Origin: Mesotoga prima MesG1.Ag.4.2 | Lineage (GTDB): Bacteria; Thermotogota; Thermotogae; Petrotogales; Kosmotogaceae | Length of the DNA stretch: 64,000 nt | Assembly (NCBI RefSeq): GCF_000147715.2 | Contig: NC_017934.1 | Coordinates: 682,001-746,000 of the forward strand | Direction of reading: 5' to 3' | Shown here: positions 55,862-64,000 of the stretch, one piece after another | Numbering within the stretch: the stretch's first letter is position 1 | How the letters are laid out: each line of letters opens with the position of its first letter | Program-made: the position numbers and the translations under genes | The notes under the pieces: generated by a model | What the model was told of the DNA's origin: nothing | The model's database searches: none | Seen by the model: only the letters and a program-made list of their open reading frames with translations

Positions 55862-56467
55862 ATGGCTGAAGAGATGAAGAACGACCGCAATTCGAAATCT
55901 TCACGTGAAGGAAGAAGAAACCCCAGAGCTTCCAGAAACGCTCCTGTGGAAAAACAGGTTGAAGACAACGAATTTGAAGAAAGAATAATTGAAATAAGAA
56001 GAGTTACAAAAGTAGTTGCAGGAGGAAAGAATCTTTCTTTTAGAGTAGTCGCCGTCGTTGGTAACCGTGATGGGAAGGTTGGTCTTGGTATAGGGAGCGC
56101 AAGGGAAGTTCCGACTGCAATAAGAAAGGCCGTTCTTGAAGCCAAGAAGAATGTCACGGAGGTCGCGGTGAGAAATGAGACTGTTCCTCACGAGACAGTC
56201 GGACGACAGGATTCAGCAAGAATAATGTTAAAGCCGGCTGGTCCCGGAACTGGGATTATTGCGAATTCGCCTGTAAGAGCCGTTGTCGAACTTGCAGGTG
56301 TGAAGAATATTCTGACGAAGTCGCTTGGATCATCTAACACACTTAATATGGCTAGAGCGGCCTTGAACGGACTACTAAGTCTGAGATCCCCTCAGGACTT
56401 CGCAAAACTCAGGGACATACCCCTAAAGACAGTCTTCCACGGTTTCAGCGAGGAGGCAGGTCAGTAA
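55862..56467 (+). CDS. rpsE: 30S ribosomal protein S5, with N-terminal extension
   Basis: 201 residues. The S5 core begins at about residue 40 ([47 protein letters not shown]), followed by [14 protein letters not shown] and [11 protein letters not shown]. About 35 charged residues ([20 protein letters not shown]...) precede it. The frame is open to 55811 inside rplR; the ATG at 55862 follows GAGGAGGTGAAG. Confidence 0.95.
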   Translation: MAEEMKNDRNSKSSREGRRNPRASRNAPVEKQVEDNEFEERIIEIRRVTKVVAGGKNLSFRVVAVVGNRDGKVGLGIGSAREVPTAIRKAVLEAKKNVTEVAVRNETVPHETVGRQDSARIMLKPAGPGTGIIANSPVRAVVELAGVKNILTKSLGSSNTLNMARAALNGLLSLRSPQDFAKLRDIPLKTVFHGFSEEAGQ

Positions 56468-56655
56468 TGGCAAAGAGTTTAAGAATACGATTAATCAAAA
56501 GTCCGATTGGCTATAACAGAAGACAGCTGAAGACGGTTAAAGCATTAGGCCTTGGAAAGCTGGACAGTGAGATTGTTCAGCCCGATTCTCCACAGATCAG
56601 GGGCATGGTGAATTCCATAAGACATCTTCTTGCTGTCGAAGAACTTGATGACTGA
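56467..56655 (+). CDS. rpmD: 50S ribosomal protein L30
   Basis: 62 residues: [55 protein letters not shown], the full short-form L30. ATG overlaps the rpsE stop by 1 base. Confidence 0.95.
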   Translation: MAKSLRIRLIKSPIGYNRRQLKTVKALGLGKLDSEIVQPDSPQIRGMVNSIRHLLAVEELDD

Positions 56656-56668
56656 AGGGGGTAGGAAG

Positions 56669-57115
56669 ATGGCTTTTAAAGTTGAAGATCTAAGTCCGAC
56701 GCCCGGTTCTAGAACAAGCGAAAAAAGAATAGGACGCGGTATAGGTTCGGGAATGGGTAAAACCGCCACCAGAGGCCATAAGGGTCAAGGAAGAGCGACA
56801 GGTAAGGTGGCTGCACGCTTCGAGGGCGGACAGACACCCCTATTCAGAAGAACACCGATAAAAGGGTTCAAGAACCGAGGAGCAGTTGTTTATGCTACTG
56901 TGAACATTTCGACTCTCGAGGAGAGATTCGAAAGTGGCAGTGAGATTTCACCCGAGATACTCGTTCAGCGAAAGATACTCAAAGATCTTAAAGACGGAGT
57001 GAAGATACTTGCGAGAGGTGAACTGACAAAGTCTTTTATTGTCAAGGCAAATGCTTTTAGCGCTACTGCCAAGGAGAAGATTGAATCTGCTGGTGGAAAG
57101 GCAGAGGTGATCTGA
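56669..57115 (+). CDS. rplO: 50S ribosomal protein L15
   Basis: 148 residues. The N-terminal glycine-rich tail reads [26 protein letters not shown], then [19 protein letters not shown], and the C-terminus ends [19 protein letters not shown]. An upstream ATG at 56630 lies inside rpmD; the ATG at 56669 follows GGGGGTAGG. Confidence 0.96.
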   Translation: MAFKVEDLSPTPGSRTSEKRIGRGIGSGMGKTATRGHKGQGRATGKVAARFEGGQTPLFRRTPIKGFKNRGAVVYATVNISTLEERFESGSEISPEILVQRKILKDLKDGVKILARGELTKSFIVKANAFSATAKEKIESAGGKAEVI

Positions 57116-57117
57116 CA

Positions 57118-58419
57118 ATGTGGAATGCCCTGAAGAACGCGTTCAAGATTCCTGAGCTGAGAGATAGAATCCTCTTCACGTTCCTCGCATTGGCAGTCTT
57201 CAGACTTGGTGTGTACATACCGATTCCCGGAATTAATATCCAAGCCTGGTCTGCGTACTTCGGCACTCTATCTACAGGCGGTGCCGGAGGCTTCATCGGC
57301 TTCTTTGATGTTTTCACCGGTGGAGCCGTTGAGCAGTTTTCGATATTCTTAATGAGCGTTACTCCCTACATAAACGCTCAGATTATGCTTCAACTGCTGA
57401 CTGCCGTTGTTCCTAGTTTGAAGGAGATGCTTAAGGAAGGCGAAGAGGGAAAGAAGAAGTATGCTCGATACACAAGAATGCTGACGATTGGACTCGCGGG
57501 TCTTCAAGGATTCCTGATATCATTCGGTCTCTCTTCGAACACGGCTATCTTGGCGATTCCCAGCAGGTTGCTCTTTGTGTTGCTGGCAACAACCACCCTT
57601 ATCGGTGGTACAATGTTTCTTCTTTGGCTGGGAGAAAGAATCACGGAAAGGGGAATTGGAAATGGTATTTCAGTTCTGATTTTCGGAGGCATCGTTGCAA
57701 GATATCCTGCTTCCATTATGCAGGTAGTGGTAGCTTTATCGCCGTTACAGTGGGGGATATTACTTGCGATCGCTCTGTTCACGGTTGTGGCGGTTATCTA
57801 TGTTCAGATGGGAGAAAGAAGGATCGAAGTTCAGTACGCAAGGAGAGTTACTGGTAGAAGGGTGTATGGAGGAGTTTCCACGCACATTCCTATCAAGGTT
57901 AATCAGGGTGGAGTCATACCGATAATATTCAGTTCGGCAATTATGATGTTGCCACAGTTTATTGCTACGGCTTTCCCCGAGGGAAGTGGCGGTAGGAATA
58001 TTATGCAGAGTCTCTTTGCTCAGACATCACCCCTATACATATTGCTTTATGGAGGAATGGTTTTCTTCTTCACGTTCTTTTATAGTTCGCTTGTTTTTGA
58101 TGTCAGAGAAGTATCGGATAACATACGTAACTACGGAGGCTACATACCCGGAATAAGACCGGGCTTTTCAACTCAGCAGTATATTCAGAGAGTCCTTAAC
58201 AGGGTTGTTTTCATGGGAGCCGTATTCCTGGTTGTGATTGCATTGCTTCCATTAGTTATAGGCGGGATTTTCAGTATTGGTGGCCTCGCAATTGGAGGAA
58301 CGTCGACTCTAATTGCTGTTGGCGTAGCTATTGATATATTGCAGCAGATGGAAACACACCTTATGGTAAGGCATTATGAAGGGTTCGTAAAGAAAGGCAA
58401 GTTACGAGGAAGGAGATAA
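57118..58419 (+). CDS. secY: Preprotein translocase subunit SecY
   Basis: 433 residues, ten membrane segments forming the protein-conducting channel. FRLGVYIPIPGINI, the plug-region GGAVEQFSIFLMSVTPYINAQIMLQLLT, ERGIGNGISVLIFGGIVA, and the cytoplasmic loop NIRNYGGYIPGIRPGFSTQQYI needed for SecA. Begins 2 bases after rplO, within the spc section. Confidence 0.97.
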   Translation: MWNALKNAFKIPELRDRILFTFLALAVFRLGVYIPIPGINIQAWSAYFGTLSTGGAGGFIGFFDVFTGGAVEQFSIFLMSVTPYINAQIMLQLLTAVVPSLKEMLKEGEEGKKKYARYTRMLTIGLAGLQGFLISFGLSSNTAILAIPSRLLFVLLATTTLIGGTMFLLWLGERITERGIGNGISVLIFGGIVARYPASIMQVVVALSPLQWGILLAIALFTVVAVIYVQMGERRIEVQYARRVTGRRVYGGVSTHIPIKVNQGGVIPIIFSSAIMMLPQFIATAFPEGSGGRNIMQSLFAQTSPLYILLYGGMVFFFTFFYSSLVFDVREVSDNIRNYGGYIPGIRPGFSTQQYIQRVLNRVVFMGAVFLVVIALLPLVIGGIFSIGGLAIGGTSTLIAVGVAIDILQQMETHLMVRHYEGFVKKGKLRGRR

Positions 58420-58420
58420 G

Positions 58421-59080
58421 ATGAACGTTATTCTAATGGGTCCTCCCGGAGCAGGGAAGGGGACACAGGCAAAGCGGATAGCCCAGATATTTAAGATTCC
58501 TCACATATCGACTGGAGATATGTTAAGGGAAGCCGTGGCTGCTGGCACTGACCTTGGGCTGAAGGTCAAAGAGATTATGGATAAAGGGCTTCTCGTCCCC
58601 GATGATTTGATGATCGACCTTGTGAGAGAAAGGTTGTCGAGAGAGGATACCAGGAATGGGTTCATTCTTGACGGTTTCCCAAGAACAGTTGAACAGGCGG
58701 CTGCGCTTGATGAAATGCTAGAGGATCTAGGGAGAAAAATCGATGTAGCCTTGCTCGTTAATGCAGATGAAGAAGAAGTCGTAAAACGGATTTCTAGCAG
58801 AAGAGTTTGCCCAGAGTGTGGCAAGGTCTACAATCTGCTGACGATAAGACCGAAAGTTGAAGGCCGCTGCGATAACGATGGCGCCGAGTTGATTCAGAGA
58901 GATGACGATATGCCTGAGACAGTTCGAGCAAGGTACAGAGTCTATTTGGAGAAAACGGAGCCAGTGATCCAGTATTACTCGAGTAACAAGAGCCAGTTTT
59001 TGGAAGTGGACGGGACCGGAGAGATTGATGTTGTGACTGACAAAATTGTGGAACATCTGGAGTCAACTAGAAATGGTTAG
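58421..59080 (+). CDS. adk: Adenylate kinase, zinc-lid form
   Basis: Interconverts ATP + AMP and 2 ADP. 219 residues. P-loop MGPPGAGKGTQAKRI, ISTGDMLREAV, LDGFPRTVEQA. The lid carries CPECGKVYN and later CDND (ligands around residues 130-153), a C-C-C-D zinc site typical of thermophile and Gram-positive enzymes. Starts 1 base after secY. Confidence 0.96.
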   Translation: MNVILMGPPGAGKGTQAKRIAQIFKIPHISTGDMLREAVAAGTDLGLKVKEIMDKGLLVPDDLMIDLVRERLSREDTRNGFILDGFPRTVEQAAALDEMLEDLGRKIDVALLVNADEEEVVKRISSRRVCPECGKVYNLLTIRPKVEGRCDNDGAELIQRDDDMPETVRARYRVYLEKTEPVIQYYSSNKSQFLEVDGTGEIDVVTDKIVEHLESTRNG

Positions 59081-59825
59081 GTTGAAATCTCCAGAAGAAA
59101 TATGTAAAATCGAAATTGCTGCGAAGATTGTCGCAGAGGTTTTGGCTGAGATGGAGTCTTATGCAGTTGAAGGAGCCTCTGCTCTCGATATGGAAAAAGC
59201 GGCAGAAGAGTTGATTCATAAACGAGGCGGCATCCCCGCATTCAAGGGATATAGTGGTTATCCTTATACTCTATGCGTTTCGGTAAACGAGGAGGTAATT
59301 CACGGATTTCCCTTGAAGGAAAAAATCTTTGTCGATGGCGACATAGTCTCCGTGGATTGTGGGGTGAACAAAGACGGATTCATTGGAGATGCGGCAAAGT
59401 CTTTCGTAGTAGGTAGTTACAGGAGTGAAAAGGACAAACTGCTTCTACAGCGAACGGAAGAGGCGCTTCTAAAGGGTATAGAAATGGCTGTCGCAGGAAA
59501 CAGAGTCGGCGACATCGGCTATGCCGTTCAGAATTGTGTAGAAAGCGCTGGGCTGTCTGTAATAAGAGATTACGTTGGGCACGGAGTCGGCCTCAGCCTT
59601 CACGAGGATCCACAGGTGCCGAATTACGGAAGACAGGGAAGCGGGATGCTTTTAAGAACTGGCATGACCCTTGCGATTGAACCGATGGTCGCAAGCGGAC
59701 ACTATAGCTTAGAGATTCTGGAAGACGGATGGACTGCAGTAACTGCGGATAGATCGCGTGCTGCTCATTTTGAGCATGACATTGCGATTCTTGAAGATGG
59801 TCCAAAGATTCTTTCTAGTTTGTGA
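59073..59825 (+). CDS. map: Methionine aminopeptidase, type I
   Basis: Removes initiator methionine. 250 residues. Metal ligands appear in VDGDIVSVDCGVNKDGFIGDAAKSF (two Asp), GHGVGLSLHEDP (His), LAIEPMV (Glu) and FEHDIAILEDG region (second Glu). The frame extends upstream into adk; the ATG at 59073 overlaps adk by 8 bases and gives MVRLKSPEEICKIEIAAKI. Confidence 0.95.
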   Translation: MVRLKSPEEICKIEIAAKIVAEVLAEMESYAVEGASALDMEKAAEELIHKRGGIPAFKGYSGYPYTLCVSVNEEVIHGFPLKEKIFVDGDIVSVDCGVNKDGFIGDAAKSFVVGSYRSEKDKLLLQRTEEALLKGIEMAVAGNRVGDIGYAVQNCVESAGLSVIRDYVGHGVGLSLHEDPQVPNYGRQGSGMLLRTGMTLAIEPMVASGHYSLEILEDGWTAVTADRSRAAHFEHDIAILEDGPKILSSL

Positions 59826-59837
59826 GGAGGATCACTG

Positions 59838-60083
59838 GTGTCGGATAAGAGCGATATCATTAAGATGGATGGGACAGTTGTGGAATCGATGCCTAATGCG
59901 ACCTTCAAGGTCGAACTTGAGAACAATCACACTGTTCTAGCTCACATCTCTGGAAAAATGCGCAAGAACTTCATCAGGTTGATCCCGGGTGATAAGGTCG
60001 TTGTGGAAGTGTCAATATACGACCTGACCAAAGGAAGAATTGTTTATCGTAAAAGGATAGACAAAGGAGGAGAAACGAATTGA
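59838..60083 (+). CDS. infA: Translation initiation factor IF-1
   Basis: 81 residues, S1-like OB-fold: [69 protein letters not shown] start after GAGGAGG. Overlaps rpmJ by 4 bases. Confidence 0.96.
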   Translation: MSDKSDIIKMDGTVVESMPNATFKVELENNHTVLAHISGKMRKNFIRLIPGDKVVVEVSIYDLTKGRIVYRKRIDKGGETN

Positions 60084-60196
60084 AAGTCCGCGCTTCGGTC
60101 AAGAAGAGATGTGAACACTGCAAAGTGATAAGACGCAATGGCAGAATAAGAGTCATCTGCGAAAAAAATCCAAAGCACAACCAGCGTCAGGGTTAA
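60080..60196 (+). CDS. rpmJ: 50S ribosomal protein L36, zinc form
   Basis: 38 residues starting at TTG 60080, which overlaps the infA stop and has GGAGG upstream. The sequence begins [20 protein letters not shown] and ends [10 protein letters not shown]; zinc ligands are C11, C14, C27 and H33. Too short for length-filtered gene calling, but unmistakable, and in its usual place between infA and rpsM. Confidence 0.95.
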   Translation: MKVRASVKKRCEHCKVIRRNGRIRVICEKNPKHNQRQG

Positions 60197-60208
60197 GGAG
60201 GGATATAG

Positions 60209-60577
60209 ATGGCACGTATCCTTGGTGTTGAACTTCCTAATAACAAGAAGACTTTCGTTGCCCTGACCTATATCTATGGTATAGGTTATACAAGATCGAA
60301 CGAGATTCTTTCAGGAACGGAAATCGATGGCAATAAGAGAGCAAAAGACCTGACTGACGAAGAAGTTAGTAAAATTGCGAAGTACATAAATGAGCATTAC
60401 AAGGTTGAAGGCGAGCTCAGAACTGAAGTCGACAGGTCGATTAAGAGACTAATCGAGATAGGAAGTTATAGAGGTTACAGGCATAGAAACGGGCTTCCGG
60501 TACGCGGTCAGAAGACGCATTCAAATGGAAGGACCAGAAAGGGTTCTAGAGCCAGTAAGATTCGTAAGAAGAGCTAA
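60209..60577 (+). CDS. rpsM: 30S ribosomal protein S13
   Basis: 122 residues: MARILGVELPNNKKTFVALTYIYGIGYTRSNEIL, then RLIEIGSYRGYRHRNGLPVRGQKTHSNGRTRKG and a basic tail. First gene of the alpha-operon section; AAGGAGG precedes the ATG. Confidence 0.97.
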   Translation: MARILGVELPNNKKTFVALTYIYGIGYTRSNEILSGTEIDGNKRAKDLTDEEVSKIAKYINEHYKVEGELRTEVDRSIKRLIEIGSYRGYRHRNGLPVRGQKTHSNGRTRKGSRASKIRKKS

Positions 60578-60594
60578 ACGGGAGGTAAAAGTGA

Positions 60595-60981
60595 ATGGCA
60601 AAGAGACCAGCAGCCAAGAAAAAAAGGAAACTGACAACTGATAGGGGAGTAGTGCATATAAAGTCCTCTTTCAACAACACAATAATTACGTTGACCGACC
60701 CAGAAGGGAACACTCTGATGTGGACGTCAGGTGGAACCGCCGGATACTCCGGATCGAAAAAATCAACACCCTATGCGGCTCAACTGGGCGCAGATAAGAT
60801 TGCTAAAGAGGCCATCAAGCTAGGGATCACGAGAGTTGGAATAGAAGTCAAGGGCCCAGGTTCTGGAAGGGAAGCTGCAATCAGGACAATTCAAGCGGCA
60901 GGTCTTACTGTGGAGACGCTCAAAGATATCACGCCACTGCCTCACAACGGTTGCAGACCACGCAGAAGAAGAAGAGTCTGA
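60595..60981 (+). CDS. rpsK: 30S ribosomal protein S11
   Basis: 128 residues: [57 protein letters not shown]-type loop ([15 protein letters not shown]) and [17 protein letters not shown] at the end. Confidence 0.97.
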   Translation: MAKRPAAKKKRKLTTDRGVVHIKSSFNNTIITLTDPEGNTLMWTSGGTAGYSGSKKSTPYAAQLGADKIAKEAIKLGITRVGIEVKGPGSGREAAIRTIQAAGLTVETLKDITPLPHNGCRPRRRRRV

Positions 60982-60997
60982 TTTAGGAGGGAGTTGA

Positions 60998-61624
60998 ATG
61001 GCCAGATATACAGGACCAGTGTGTAAACTTTGTCGTCGTGAAGGATTTAAGCTGTATTTGAAAGGTGAAAGATGTTTTTCACCAAGGTGTTCTCAGGTGA
61101 AGAGGCCTGTCGCCCCTGGACAACACGGAGCCTCCACTAGAAAGCTCACCCAATATGGCATGCAGTTGAGATCTAAACAGGTTGTAAAGAGGATTTACGG
61201 TGTTCTTGAAAGGCAGTTCAGACGATATTTTGAAGCGGCTTTGAAAAAGAACGAAGAAACGGGAACTGCTCTGATGAAGATTCTTGAATCAAGACTTGAC
61301 AATATCGTTTTCAGAATGGGATTCGCCTCGAGCAGGAGGCAGGCGAGACAGCTGGTTAACCACGGACACGTTCTTGTTAATGGTAGAAGGGTGAACAAGC
61401 CTTCCTTCAATTTGAGAGTCGGTGACATCGTGGAGATCAAAGAGAAGAGTAGAAGTGTTTTACCGATCAAAGAAGCGGCAGAAGCTGCAAAAGAGAGAAC
61501 AGCCTATCCATGGGTTGAGGTAGACTACGAGACATTTAGAGGTACCTACCTGAGATATCCTGTAACTGAAGAAGTAGAGATTCCAGTTGATCTGCAGTCG
61601 ATTATTGAGCTCTACTCTAAGTAA
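60998..61624 (+). CDS. rpsD: 30S ribosomal protein S4, zinc form
   Basis: 208 residues. The N-terminal zinc site uses C9, C12, C26 and C31 ([20 protein letters not shown]). The S4 RNA-binding domain is at [42 protein letters not shown]. In E. coli S4 represses the alpha operon. Confidence 0.97.
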   Translation: MARYTGPVCKLCRREGFKLYLKGERCFSPRCSQVKRPVAPGQHGASTRKLTQYGMQLRSKQVVKRIYGVLERQFRRYFEAALKKNEETGTALMKILESRLDNIVFRMGFASSRRQARQLVNHGHVLVNGRRVNKPSFNLRVGDIVEIKEKSRSVLPIKEAAEAAKERTAYPWVEVDYETFRGTYLRYPVTEEVEIPVDLQSIIELYSK

Positions 61625-61644
61625 ATCCGATTCTTACCTTCTTG

Positions 61645-61678
61645 GAAGGAGGTGTGTGCCCGAATTCTGGGCGAAACA
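61645..61678 (+). promoter_or_regulatory. rpoA ribosome-binding site separated from its start by a hairpin
   Basis: AAGGAGG at 61646-61652 is followed by GCCCG-AATTC-TGGGC (61658-61672), a 5-bp stem including one G-T pair, then the ATG at 61679. If the hairpin forms, it brings the start to within about 11 bases of the ribosome-binding site. Confidence 0.45.
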
Positions 61679-62698
61679 ATGTTGACATCAATAATGCCAA
61701 AAAACTTGCGAATTGAAGAAGAAAGAGAGGATGATAACAGCTATTTTACAAGATTCATCCTTTCTCCAATGGAAAGAGGATATGCCACTACTATCGGGAA
61801 CTCGCTTAGGAGGGTTCTCCTCTCATCGATACCGAGTATGGCAATCACAAGACTAAAGATACCTGGTAAATATCACGAATACGATGTTATTGACGGAGTA
61901 AAGGAAGATATTCTCGAAATAATCCTTAATTTCAAGAAAGTCCAGTTAAAACCCGCACTTGAATTCTCTGATGCGGTGAAACTCACACTTGAGACGGCAG
62001 GACCAGGAGTCATTACAGCTGGCGATATTAAAACTCCTACTGGGGTAGAGGTAGTCAACCCGTCTCAATACATAGCTACTCTGAACACAGATTCAGTTAT
62101 TTATATCGAGCTTTTCGCTGAAATTGGACGAGGGTTTGTTCCAGTGTCAGAAATGGAGATAGAGCACGACGTTGAGATGATTTACATCGATGGGATCTTC
62201 AGCCCTGTGTTAAAAGTCAACTTCCAGACCGAGAACGTCCGGGTTGGAAAGAGAACAGACTACGACAAGCTTATCTTGGATGTGTGGACTAAAAAGTCGA
62301 TAACCCCTTCTGATGCGCTTTTGAGAGCAACTGACATACTTATTAGGCACTTCGAGGTCTTCTCCAACGGTCTAGGCAAGCCGGGTCAAGGTCTTACAAG
62401 CTCAGCGCTCAAACAGGAAGAAGAGGAAATCATTTCTGAAGAAGCCGAAGTCACTGTCGAAACCCCCCAGGTGGAAGAACAGGACTCGAATTCCCTTGGA
62501 GCGAAGAAGGTTGAGGAACTCGATCTTTCGGTCAGATCTCTTAACTGTCTCAAGCGCGACAAAATCAACACAATTGGTGATCTTCTCGACAAGAGCGAAG
62601 CTGATCTTCTGAGGATCAGGAACTTCGGAGAGAAGTCCATGCTGGAAGTTGTCAAGAAACTGAGGGAAAAGTTCAACATCGTACTCAAGAAAGAATGA
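61679..62698 (+). CDS. rpoA: RNA polymerase alpha subunit
   Basis: 339 residues. The N-terminal domain has FILSPMERGYATTIGNSLRRVLLSSIPSMAI (dimerisation and assembly). An acidic linker of about 45 residues (KQEEEEIISEEAEVTVETPQ...) precedes the C-terminal domain LDLSVRSLNCLKRDKINTIGDLLDKSEADLLRIRNFGEKSMLEVVKKL. A GTG at 61652 is in frame but lies on the ribosome-binding site; the ATG at 61679 gives MLTSIMPKNLRIEEERED, the expected length before the core. Confidence 0.96.
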   Translation: MLTSIMPKNLRIEEEREDDNSYFTRFILSPMERGYATTIGNSLRRVLLSSIPSMAITRLKIPGKYHEYDVIDGVKEDILEIILNFKKVQLKPALEFSDAVKLTLETAGPGVITAGDIKTPTGVEVVNPSQYIATLNTDSVIYIELFAEIGRGFVPVSEMEIEHDVEMIYIDGIFSPVLKVNFQTENVRVGKRTDYDKLILDVWTKKSITPSDALLRATDILIRHFEVFSNGLGKPGQGLTSSALKQEEEEIISEEAEVTVETPQVEEQDSNSLGAKKVEELDLSVRSLNCLKRDKINTIGDLLDKSEADLLRIRNFGEKSMLEVVKKLREKFNIVLKKE

Positions 62699-62719
62699 TT
62701 TTGAGGAGGCCTATTAGCT

Positions 62720-63202
62720 ATGCGCCATAGAGTCAGTGGAAGCAAACTAAATATGCCCCACAGCCAGCGAGTCGCTTTAATGCGAAATCTGGCCAGGGAG
62801 CTTTTCGAACATGGAACAATCGTTACTACAGTCACTAGAGCAAAGGAGCTTAGACCCTTTGTTGAAAGCATTATTACTAAGGCAAAGAAGGCTTCTCTAC
62901 TCTCAGTCGAGATTTCTTCTAAGGGTCCTGACAGTACAGAAACACAGGCACTGAAGTCAAGGAACCTTGCTTTGCATCGAGAGATAAACAGGAACTTCAA
63001 CGACAGAAAGCTTGTCAAAAAGATCTGTGATGAAGTTGCAGTTAAGTACCACGAAAGAAACGGGGGATACACCAGAATAGTAAAATTGGGTATGAGAAGG
63101 GGCGACGCAAGTGAAATGGCCGTTCTTCAGTTGATAGACAACGAAGAAAAACAGGAAAAGAAGCCCGAGAAGAAAGCTGAAAAGAAACAGGACAAAAAGT
63201 GA
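62720..63202 (+). CDS. rplQ: 50S ribosomal protein L17, with lysine-rich tail
   Basis: 160 residues. MRHRVSGSKLNMPHSQRVALMRNLARELFEHGTIVTTVTRAKELRPFVESIITKAKK is typical; GYTRIVKLGMRRGDASEMAVLQLID ends the core. About 25 residues of E/K-rich tail follow (EEKQEKKPEKKAEKKQDKK). Last gene of the superoperon. Confidence 0.96.
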   Translation: MRHRVSGSKLNMPHSQRVALMRNLARELFEHGTIVTTVTRAKELRPFVESIITKAKKASLLSVEISSKGPDSTETQALKSRNLALHREINRNFNDRKLVKKICDEVAVKYHERNGGYTRIVKLGMRRGDASEMAVLQLIDNEEKQEKKPEKKAEKKQDKK

Positions 63203-63223
63203 TGGCTACCGCAAGGTAGCCAT
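63202..63223 (+). terminator. Hairpin at the end of the ribosomal superoperon
   Basis: ATGGCTACC-GCAA-GGTAGCCAT, a perfect 9-bp stem closed by a GNRA-type GCAA tetraloop, directly after rplQ. The following TCTT is a poor T tract, so it may be a partial terminator or a 3'-end stabiliser. Confidence 0.5.
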
Positions 63224-63240
63224 TCTTCGGAGGTGTGGCA

Positions 63241-63897
63241 ATGAAGATATTTCTTGACACGGCAAACATTGAAGACATTCGTGAGGGAATGAAGCTTGGC
63301 CTCGTCGATGGCGTGACTACCAATCCAACATTGGTTTCCAGAGAAGGAGTTAAGTTCGAAGACCGAGTTGTGGAGATTTGTGAAACGGTTAAGGGCCCTG
63401 TATCAGCGGAAGTAACGTCCACTGATTACGAAAACATGGTATTACAGGCGAGAGAACTCGCGTCACTTAATGAGCATGTGGTTGTGAAAATCCCAATGAC
63501 AAGAGATGGAATGCGAGCAGTAAAGACACTTTATGGCGAGGGAATCAAGACAAATGTTACTTTAATCTTCAATTCTCTTCAAGCAACACTTGCTGCCAAA
63601 GCAGGCGCAACATATGTAAGCCCATTTGTCGGAAGGCTCGATGATATTGCAAGCAACGGAATGGAAATAGTTGAGGAGATTGTCCGGATATTCGCGAACT
63701 ACGGTTACAGCACTGAGATAATTGTGGCAAGCGTGAGACATCCTATGCATGTTCTTGAAGCAGCTCTCATGGGAGCTGACATCGTGACGATTCCTTATGA
63801 AGTACTTCTCAAACTATTCAATCACCCGCTCACTGATATAGGAATTGAAAGATTCATGGATGACTGGAAACGCTATCAGAAACAGCAAGGCAAATAA
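63241..63897 (+). CDS. Small transaldolase (TalC/FSA-type)
   Basis: 218 residues, a single-domain aldolase of the non-oxidative pentose phosphate pathway. [30 protein letters not shown], the Schiff-base lysine in [13 protein letters not shown] (K83), [33 protein letters not shown] and [20 protein letters not shown]. Family members are transaldolases or fructose-6-phosphate aldolases; with rpe in the window, transaldolase is the simpler reading. GTG 63235 is possible, but the ATG at 63241 has better spacing from GGAGGTG. Confidence 0.92.
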   Translation: MKIFLDTANIEDIREGMKLGLVDGVTTNPTLVSREGVKFEDRVVEICETVKGPVSAEVTSTDYENMVLQARELASLNEHVVVKIPMTRDGMRAVKTLYGEGIKTNVTLIFNSLQATLAAKAGATYVSPFVGRLDDIASNGMEIVEEIVRIFANYGYSTEIIVASVRHPMHVLEAALMGADIVTIPYEVLLKLFNHPLTDIGIERFMDDWKRYQKQQGK

Positions 63898-63910
63898 GCT
63901 TTGATTTTTT
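63886..63910 (+). terminator. Intrinsic terminator overlapping the transaldolase stop codon
   Basis: CAAGGC-AAATAA-GCTTTG (6-bp stem with one G-T pair) is followed by A and six T residues. The TAA stop lies in the loop. The stem is weak, but the T run is good. Confidence 0.5.
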
Positions 63911-63968
63911 CCGCGTAAGTGGTATATTATTTCTGAAAGAACTTGTAGCTCACCGGAGACAGGTCTCC
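63901..63968 (+). promoter_or_regulatory. Possible promoter and structured leader of the next transcription unit
   Basis: TTGATT at 63901-63906 and TATTAT at 63925-63930 (18-base spacing), followed by a hairpin GGAGA-CAGG-TCTCC at 63955-63968. The downstream gene lies outside the window, so the role of the hairpin is unknown. Confidence 0.3.
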
Positions 63969-64000
63969 CATGCTTTCTTACAAATATTGCTAGCTTCATA

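Noticed and set aside
1-64000. tRNA or rRNA genes, CRISPR arrays, insertion sequences and prophage genes.
   Set aside because: None seen: no clover-leaf-like gaps, no spaced direct-repeat arrays, no transposase or integrase motifs; gaps are few and short. A tRNAscan, Infernal or ISfinder run would be decisive.

Overview
The window is a bacterial chromosome segment made almost entirely of housekeeping genes. The uninterrupted run rpsL-rpsG-fusA-tuf-rpsJ...rpsD-rpoA-rplQ, purine-rich coding strands with AGA/AGG arginine codons, frequent GTG and TTG starts behind strong GGAGG ribosome-binding sites, and the block rsmB-like/rlmN/rsgA/rpe/rdgB all suggest Thermotogota. The moderate GC content points to the Kosmotoga/Mesotoga branch. 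This assignment is inference from gene order and protein style; no database search was possible.

Layout. 1-7.4 kb is accessory: the 3' part of a MacB-type ABC transporter, two SAM methyltransferases (one broken by an in-frame stop), a membrane protein, a small secreted beta-rich protein and threonine synthase. 7.6-12.4 kb is a plus-strand operon with a YugP-type metalloprotease, a degenerate RsmB relative, RlmN, RsgA, Rpe and RdgB. 12.4-15.2 kb lies on the minus strand: trigger factor and Lgt, then a frameshifted metallophosphoesterase. 15.3-24.3 kb is a dense plus-strand run (DUF2344, YebC, LspA, RluD, short DnaE-like polymerase, histidine phosphatase, ComB-like, aminotransferase). A divergent HD-domain gene follows. 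25.5-33.6 kb holds CBS-ACT, UppP, a metallo-beta-lactamase-fold protein, glycogen synthase, GalT, GatC, YraN, phosphoglucomutase and TruA. 33.6-34.35 kb has no intact gene and looks like a decayed coding region. 34.35-43.46 kb has a secreted unknown protein, SecA, RF2, RsmH, an FtsL-like protein, an FtsI-type PBP and a HolA-like protein. 43.5-63.2 kb is one continuous str-S10-spc-alpha ribosomal superoperon. The window ends with a small transaldolase and the start of another transcription unit.

How the genes work together: most products serve ribosome construction and maturation, translation, protein export (SecA, SecY, LspA, Lgt, trigger factor), cell-wall synthesis (UppP, RsmH-FtsL-FtsI) and storage or hexose-phosphate metabolism (GlgA, GalT, phosphoglucomutase).

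I saw no convincing undescribed multi-gene system, no CRISPR array, no insertion sequence and no tRNA or rRNA gene. The items most worth a second look are local: two probable inactivating lesions, an RsmB relative without its catalytic core, a PBP gene whose best-placed start codon is ATC, a hairpin between the ribosome-binding site and start of rpoA, a tandem HD protein with one dead half, and three stretches of apparent gene decay.
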